The position numbers and the translations under genes were made by a program. From Candidatus Bathyarchaeota archaeon (GTDB taxonomy: Archaea > Thermoproteota > Bathyarchaeia > TCS64), in the NCBI GenBank assembly GCA_013619005.1, contig JABXKY010000053.1, positions 1 through 8,732 of the forward strand: a stretch of DNA of 8,732 nt. The letters run 5' to 3'. Below, one piece after another: positions 6,521-8,732 of this stretch; the stretch's first letter is position 1; each line of letters begins with the position of its first letter. The notes under the pieces were generated by a model. The model was not told where the DNA came from. It did not search any database and saw only the letters and a list, made by a program, of their open reading frames with translations.

Positions 6521-6946
6521 ATGCCATCTATTTTACAGGTGAGCTGGGTGGACCAGATGATGCCCATGAGTCCGATGAGTTCACAGGACAACACGTTGCT
6601 CTGGGTCATCATTGGGTTGCTGACTCTCATCATCGCCTATCTCTGGTATAATGGAAGGGAGCGGGTGCTGACCGAGCCAATTCCTGGCGAGTCCGTTCAT
6701 TACGCAGCTGAGATGGACAAGATCGAAGTGGCCATGAAGCTCTTGAGCCCCAACGAGAGGATAGTGGTGGAGGCGCTTGTTAACAACGGCGGCGAGATGC
6801 TCCAGAAGGACATTCACTATGACCTGGGTCTCAGCAGGGTTCAGGCGCACAGGATTGTGCAGGGTCTGACGCAGAGGGAGATAGTGACCGTTGAGGATCA
6901 TTATAACACGAAGAAGATCAGTTTGGCGGACTGGCTGATGCGTTAG
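6521..6946 (+). CDS. Membrane-anchored winged-helix regulator, Met-rich N-terminus
   Basis: This 141-residue protein has a short N-terminal segment containing MMPMSPM (M13, M14, M16, M19), one membrane helix at about 26-43, then the basic turn YNGRERV, and a winged helix-turn-helix at about 72-140. The segment LSPNERIVVEAL and the probable recognition helix LSRVQAHRIVQGL resemble the MarR-like domain common in archaeal membrane-anchored regulators (DUF7343-like, from memory). Positive charges after the helix place the DNA-binding domain in the cytoplasm and the Met-rich segment outside. Met-rich motifs of this kind bind Cu(I) in transporters and periplasmic proteins, so a sensor role is possible (inference). 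It is divergent from the secreted Cys-rich gene with 97 bases between. The start at 6521 is chosen from the promoter; ATG 6506 would add five residues. It ends in TAG. Confidence 0.8.
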   Translation: MPSILQVSWVDQMMPMSPMSSQDNTLLWVIIGLLTLIIAYLWYNGRERVLTEPIPGESVHYAAEMDKIEVAMKLLSPNERIVVEALVNNGGEMLQKDIHYDLGLSRVQAHRIVQGLTQREIVTVEDHYNTKKISLADWLMR

Positions 6947-6957
6947 GGCTGGATGTC

Positions 6958-6963
6958 TTTAAA
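6958..6963 (+). promoter_or_regulatory. TATA box of the 51-residue gene
   Basis: TTTAAA, in a TTTAAAA context, is centred 26-27 bases before the ATG at 6987, the leaderless geometry. It lies just 11 bases after the stop of the regulator gene. Confidence 0.5.
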
Positions 6964-6986
6964 ACCTGTCGTATTCTCATCAGAAG

Positions 6987-7142
6987 ATGCGCGCCCCCCC
7001 TCAGATGGACACGTACAAGACGCCAAGCGATGTTCACGTCCTCAGACAGGTTTGTTATCAAGATAGCCAGTGGTTCCTTATCCAAGCCCAGAACCCGCAA
7101 ACCAAGCTTTGGATTCATCTTATATCGTCAACAGCTACTTGA
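6987..7142 (+). CDS. Small 51-residue protein, unknown family
   Basis: A short frame from ATG 6987 to TGA 7140-7142 fills most of the gap between the regulator and the next gene. The product begins MRAPPQMDTYKTPSD and continues with alternating hydrophobic and polar residues (VHVLRQV, QWFLIQAQ, KLWIHLISS), suggesting a small beta-sheet fold. There is one cysteine, C23, and no signal peptide or membrane helix. Support comes from a TTTAAA box at exact leaderless spacing, protein-like composition and position. The TATA box of the next gene (7120-7125) lies inside its 3' end. I do not recognise it. The alternative is a non-coding spacer with a chance frame. Confidence 0.5.
   Translation: MRAPPQMDTYKTPSDVHVLRQVCYQDSQWFLIQAQNPQTKLWIHLISSTAT
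7120..7125 (+). promoter_or_regulatory. TATA box of the 143-residue gene
   Basis: TTATAT is centred about 34 bases before the TTG at 7157, giving a predicted leader of about eight bases. It overlaps the end of the preceding small frame. Confidence 0.45.
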
Positions 7143-7156
7143 TCCTGTGAGTTAAT

Positions 7157-7588
7157 TTGAGCGAGGAATCCCATAAAGACAAGATTCTCAGGGTGATAGG
7201 GGAAATGGACCTGAAGCCATCTGAAATCGAGCTACTGGAGGACTGCGAGATGGTGACCAACCTGATAATCGGGCAGGTCCTGGTGATGATGGAGAGCCCG
7301 GAGATGAGGAAGGACGTTCTCTGGCTCCAGGAACAGCACATCAAACCCAACAGGAAGAGGTGGACGAGAATAGTTGAGCTCACAGAGAGTCTCTGGGAGA
7401 AAACCGGAGGCGGAGGCAGGGTTAAGAAGTATCACAGCATCGAGGAGTTATGCAGGGAGATCTCCGATGAGGACATACGGTCCATCGCTGACCCCGAGGT
7501 CAGGGAGACCGTGGTAAAGATTAGGCACATCCACGATGACCCACTGGAGCGGATCACGAGGATCGCCTCAAAATGCTACTACGAGTAA
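7157..7588 (+). CDS. Hypothetical 143-residue helical protein
   Basis: This protein begins at TTG 7157 (SEESHKDK follows), because an in-frame TGA at 7148-7150 lies just upstream and a TATA box is suitably placed; the next ATG is at 7205. The protein is charged and apparently almost all helical, with no membrane segment, signal peptide or obvious catalytic motif. A Gly-rich break (GGGGR, about residues 84-88) divides two helical halves. The first half contains ILRVIGEMDLKPSEIELLED, which loosely resembles a helical repeat or a helix-turn-helix start. The second half includes IADPEVRETVVKIRHIHDDP, reminiscent of HEAT-type helices. I do not recognise the family. It is convergent with the M20 hydrolase gene and does not appear linked to it. 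Confidence 0.75.
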   Translation: MSEESHKDKILRVIGEMDLKPSEIELLEDCEMVTNLIIGQVLVMMESPEMRKDVLWLQEQHIKPNRKRWTRIVELTESLWEKTGGGGRVKKYHSIEELCREISDEDIRSIADPEVRETVVKIRHIHDDPLERITRIASKCYYE

Positions 7589-7635
7589 CATGACATGATA
7601 ACTCCTTGCCTTGTTTAAAGGTCATAAAATACAGG

Positions 7636-7641
7636 AAAAAA
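7636..7641 (-). terminator. Possible U-tract terminator of the M20 gene
   Basis: On the minus strand a run of six T begins four bases after the TGA at 7645-7647, and further T-rich sequence follows down to about 7613. This fits archaeal intrinsic termination. No hairpin is evident. Confidence 0.4.
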
Positions 7642-7644
7642 GGA

Positions 7645-8732
7645 TCAGTGCCGCTTCTTCAACTGATCCAGTGGGGGCTTCAACCCCGAGGGCAACGGAG
7701 ACTTGTACACTTTGCCATCCATCTGCCGCTCCCACTCGGCTTTCGCTGCGTCAACCAGCTCAGGTTTGCTGAGCAGGTCAATCACTGTGCCCGCCATCAC
7801 CTTACTAGCGAAAACAGTGGACTTGTGGCCTATGCTCGTCCCGTTTGAGGCCGTGTTCTGCCAGCTGTGCCCCGCAGCGTTGACGATGGTGTACACCGTC
7901 CTGAACTGGACCGTGGGTACGTTCCACGCCACCTCGGCCACGTCACTGCTGCCTCCACCCTTCGTCCCGGCACCCACCGGGTCATAGATAGTTGTATTCA
8001 GGTTCACGCCATAGAGCTCCTTTGCGTCAGGTAGTGGGCTCTTCATTAACCCTATCCGTTTCTTCTCCTCCGGGATGCTCTTGGCAAGCTCAGCCGCAAA
8101 GGCTTCCTCTTCCTCCGTGTACGTTGGCGCACCTATCGCCCTCATGTTGGCGATGGCCGCCTCGGCCAGAACCCTGTTCTCCATCCCGTTATGGACGCCA
8201 CTGAGGAAGGTGACCTTGTGGGTGGTGCCCACCATCTTGTCGGCGCCGTCGGCCATATCCAGAAGCCGTTGATAGTACATGTCAACCAGCTCCCTCTCGG
8301 GGGCCCTGACATAGTACCAGCTCCTGGCGTAGGGGGGCACGACGTTGGGCTCGTGTCCGCCGTCCTCCACCACGTAGTGTATCCGGGTCTCCTGCACAAC
8401 GTGCTCCCGCATGTAGTTGACGCCGATGTTCATGAGCTCAACGGCGTCCATGGCGCTGACGCCCATCTCTGGGCTACCAGCGGCATGGCTGGCGGTACCG
8501 TAGAACTCGAACTTCACGCTGTTCATGGCGTTCCCGCTCCTGATCGTCGCCCCGTTGAAGCTGCTGGGGTGGTGACCGATGCAGGCGTCGAGTCCATCAA
8601 AGACCCCGTCACGCACCATGAACACCTTGCCCACCAGCGTCTCCTCGGCGGGGCAGCCAAACACCTTGATGGTTCCCTTGACCAGCCCCCGGTCCATGGC
8701 GACCTTCACCGCCAATGCCCCGCCCAGCGCCG
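7645..8732 (-). CDS. M20-family amidohydrolase, AbgB-like (5' end outside window)
   Basis: The visible part encodes 361 residues of a zinc-dependent M20 peptidase/amidohydrolase, closest in motif pattern to AbgB, which splits p-aminobenzoyl-glutamate. Visible signatures are GCPAEET (codons near 8641-8655) with the paired glutamates for catalysis and metal binding, IGHHPSS (near 8569), the dimerisation-domain GTASHAAG, EPNVVPPYARSWYYVR, SSDVAEVAWNVPT, and the late ligand His in AAGHSWQNT. The C-terminus (GLKPPLDQ) also fits AbgB-type enzymes. The frame is open to the window edge (ALGGALAVK), so the N-terminal metal site, perhaps 100-120 residues, is missing. A TTG at 8713-8715 is internal and is not the start. 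The likely activity is hydrolysis of an N-acyl or aminoacyl amide. The exact substrate, and any cooperation with the amidase operon, are unknown. Confidence 0.9.
   Translation of the reverse strand, partial: ALGGALAVKVAMDRGLVKGTIKVFGCPAEETLVGKVFMVRDGVFDGLDACIGHHPSSFNGATIRSGNAMNSVKFEFYGTASHAAGSPEMGVSAMDAVELMNIGVNYMREHVVQETRIHYVVEDGGHEPNVVPPYARSWYYVRAPERELVDMYYQRLLDMADGADKMVGTTHKVTFLSGVHNGMENRVLAEAAIANMRAIGAPTYTEEEEAFAAELAKSIPEEKKRIGLMKSPLPDAKELYGVNLNTTIYDPVGAGTKGGGSSDVAEVAWNVPTVQFRTVYTIVNAAGHSWQNTASNGTSIGHKSTVFASKVMAGTVIDLLSKPELVDAAKAEWERQMDGKVYKSPLPSGLKPPLDQLKKRH

Noticed and set aside
7606..7848. Plus-strand open frames opposite the M20 gene
   Set aside because: They are antisense to a conserved hydrolase, with no promoter pattern and no recognisable protein features.
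8713..8715. TTG as the start of the M20 hydrolase
   Set aside because: The reading frame stays open to the window edge with family-like residues (ALGGALAVK), and the N-terminal metal-binding part of the fold would be missing.

Overview
The window looks archaeal, probably from the Thermoplasmatota or a related euryarchaeal group (inference, moderate confidence). Most start codons lie 26-28 bases downstream of a TATA-like box, which is the geometry of leaderless archaeal transcripts, and no convincing Shine-Dalgarno sites are seen. GTG and TTG starts occur. Codons mostly end in G or C. The TAG codon is used as a normal stop in at least four genes. No mobile element, CRISPR array, rRNA or tRNA is visible.

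Layout. Positions 1-194 are non-coding and carry a repeated alternating C/G tract and a TATA box. Next come a zinc-ribbon RDD membrane protein (+, 195-677) and, convergent with it, a two-gene amidase operon (-, 680-2271) made of a GatC-like small subunit overlapping an amidase-signature enzyme. The stretch 2272-2611 holds the operon promoter and an apparently broken coiled-coil gene (+). A copper module follows: a CopZ-type chaperone (-) divergent from a CopA-type Cu(I) P-type ATPase (+), sharing an 85-base promoter region. Then come a HAD-family hydrolase (+), a small secreted Cys-rich protein (-), and a membrane-anchored winged-helix regulator divergent from it (+). After these are a 51-residue protein supported by a well-placed promoter (+), a 143-residue protein of unknown family (+), and a 5'-truncated M20/AbgB-like amidohydrolase (-) that runs off the right edge.

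How the genes may work together. CopZ and CopA form a standard copper chaperone and efflux pair. The most interesting part is the divergent pair at 6211-6946. The regulator has a methionine-rich segment (MMPMSPM) that should lie outside the membrane, one membrane helix, and a cytoplasmic winged helix. Its divergent neighbour is an exported peptide with five cysteines. Met-rich and Cys-rich segments are typical soft-metal ligands, so the pair might be a one-step membrane copper sensor and its extracytoplasmic target, about 1.1 kb from CopA. This is a hypothesis, not a demonstrated function. The amidase operon and the M20 hydrolase suggest use of amides or peptides but are not linked to the copper genes.
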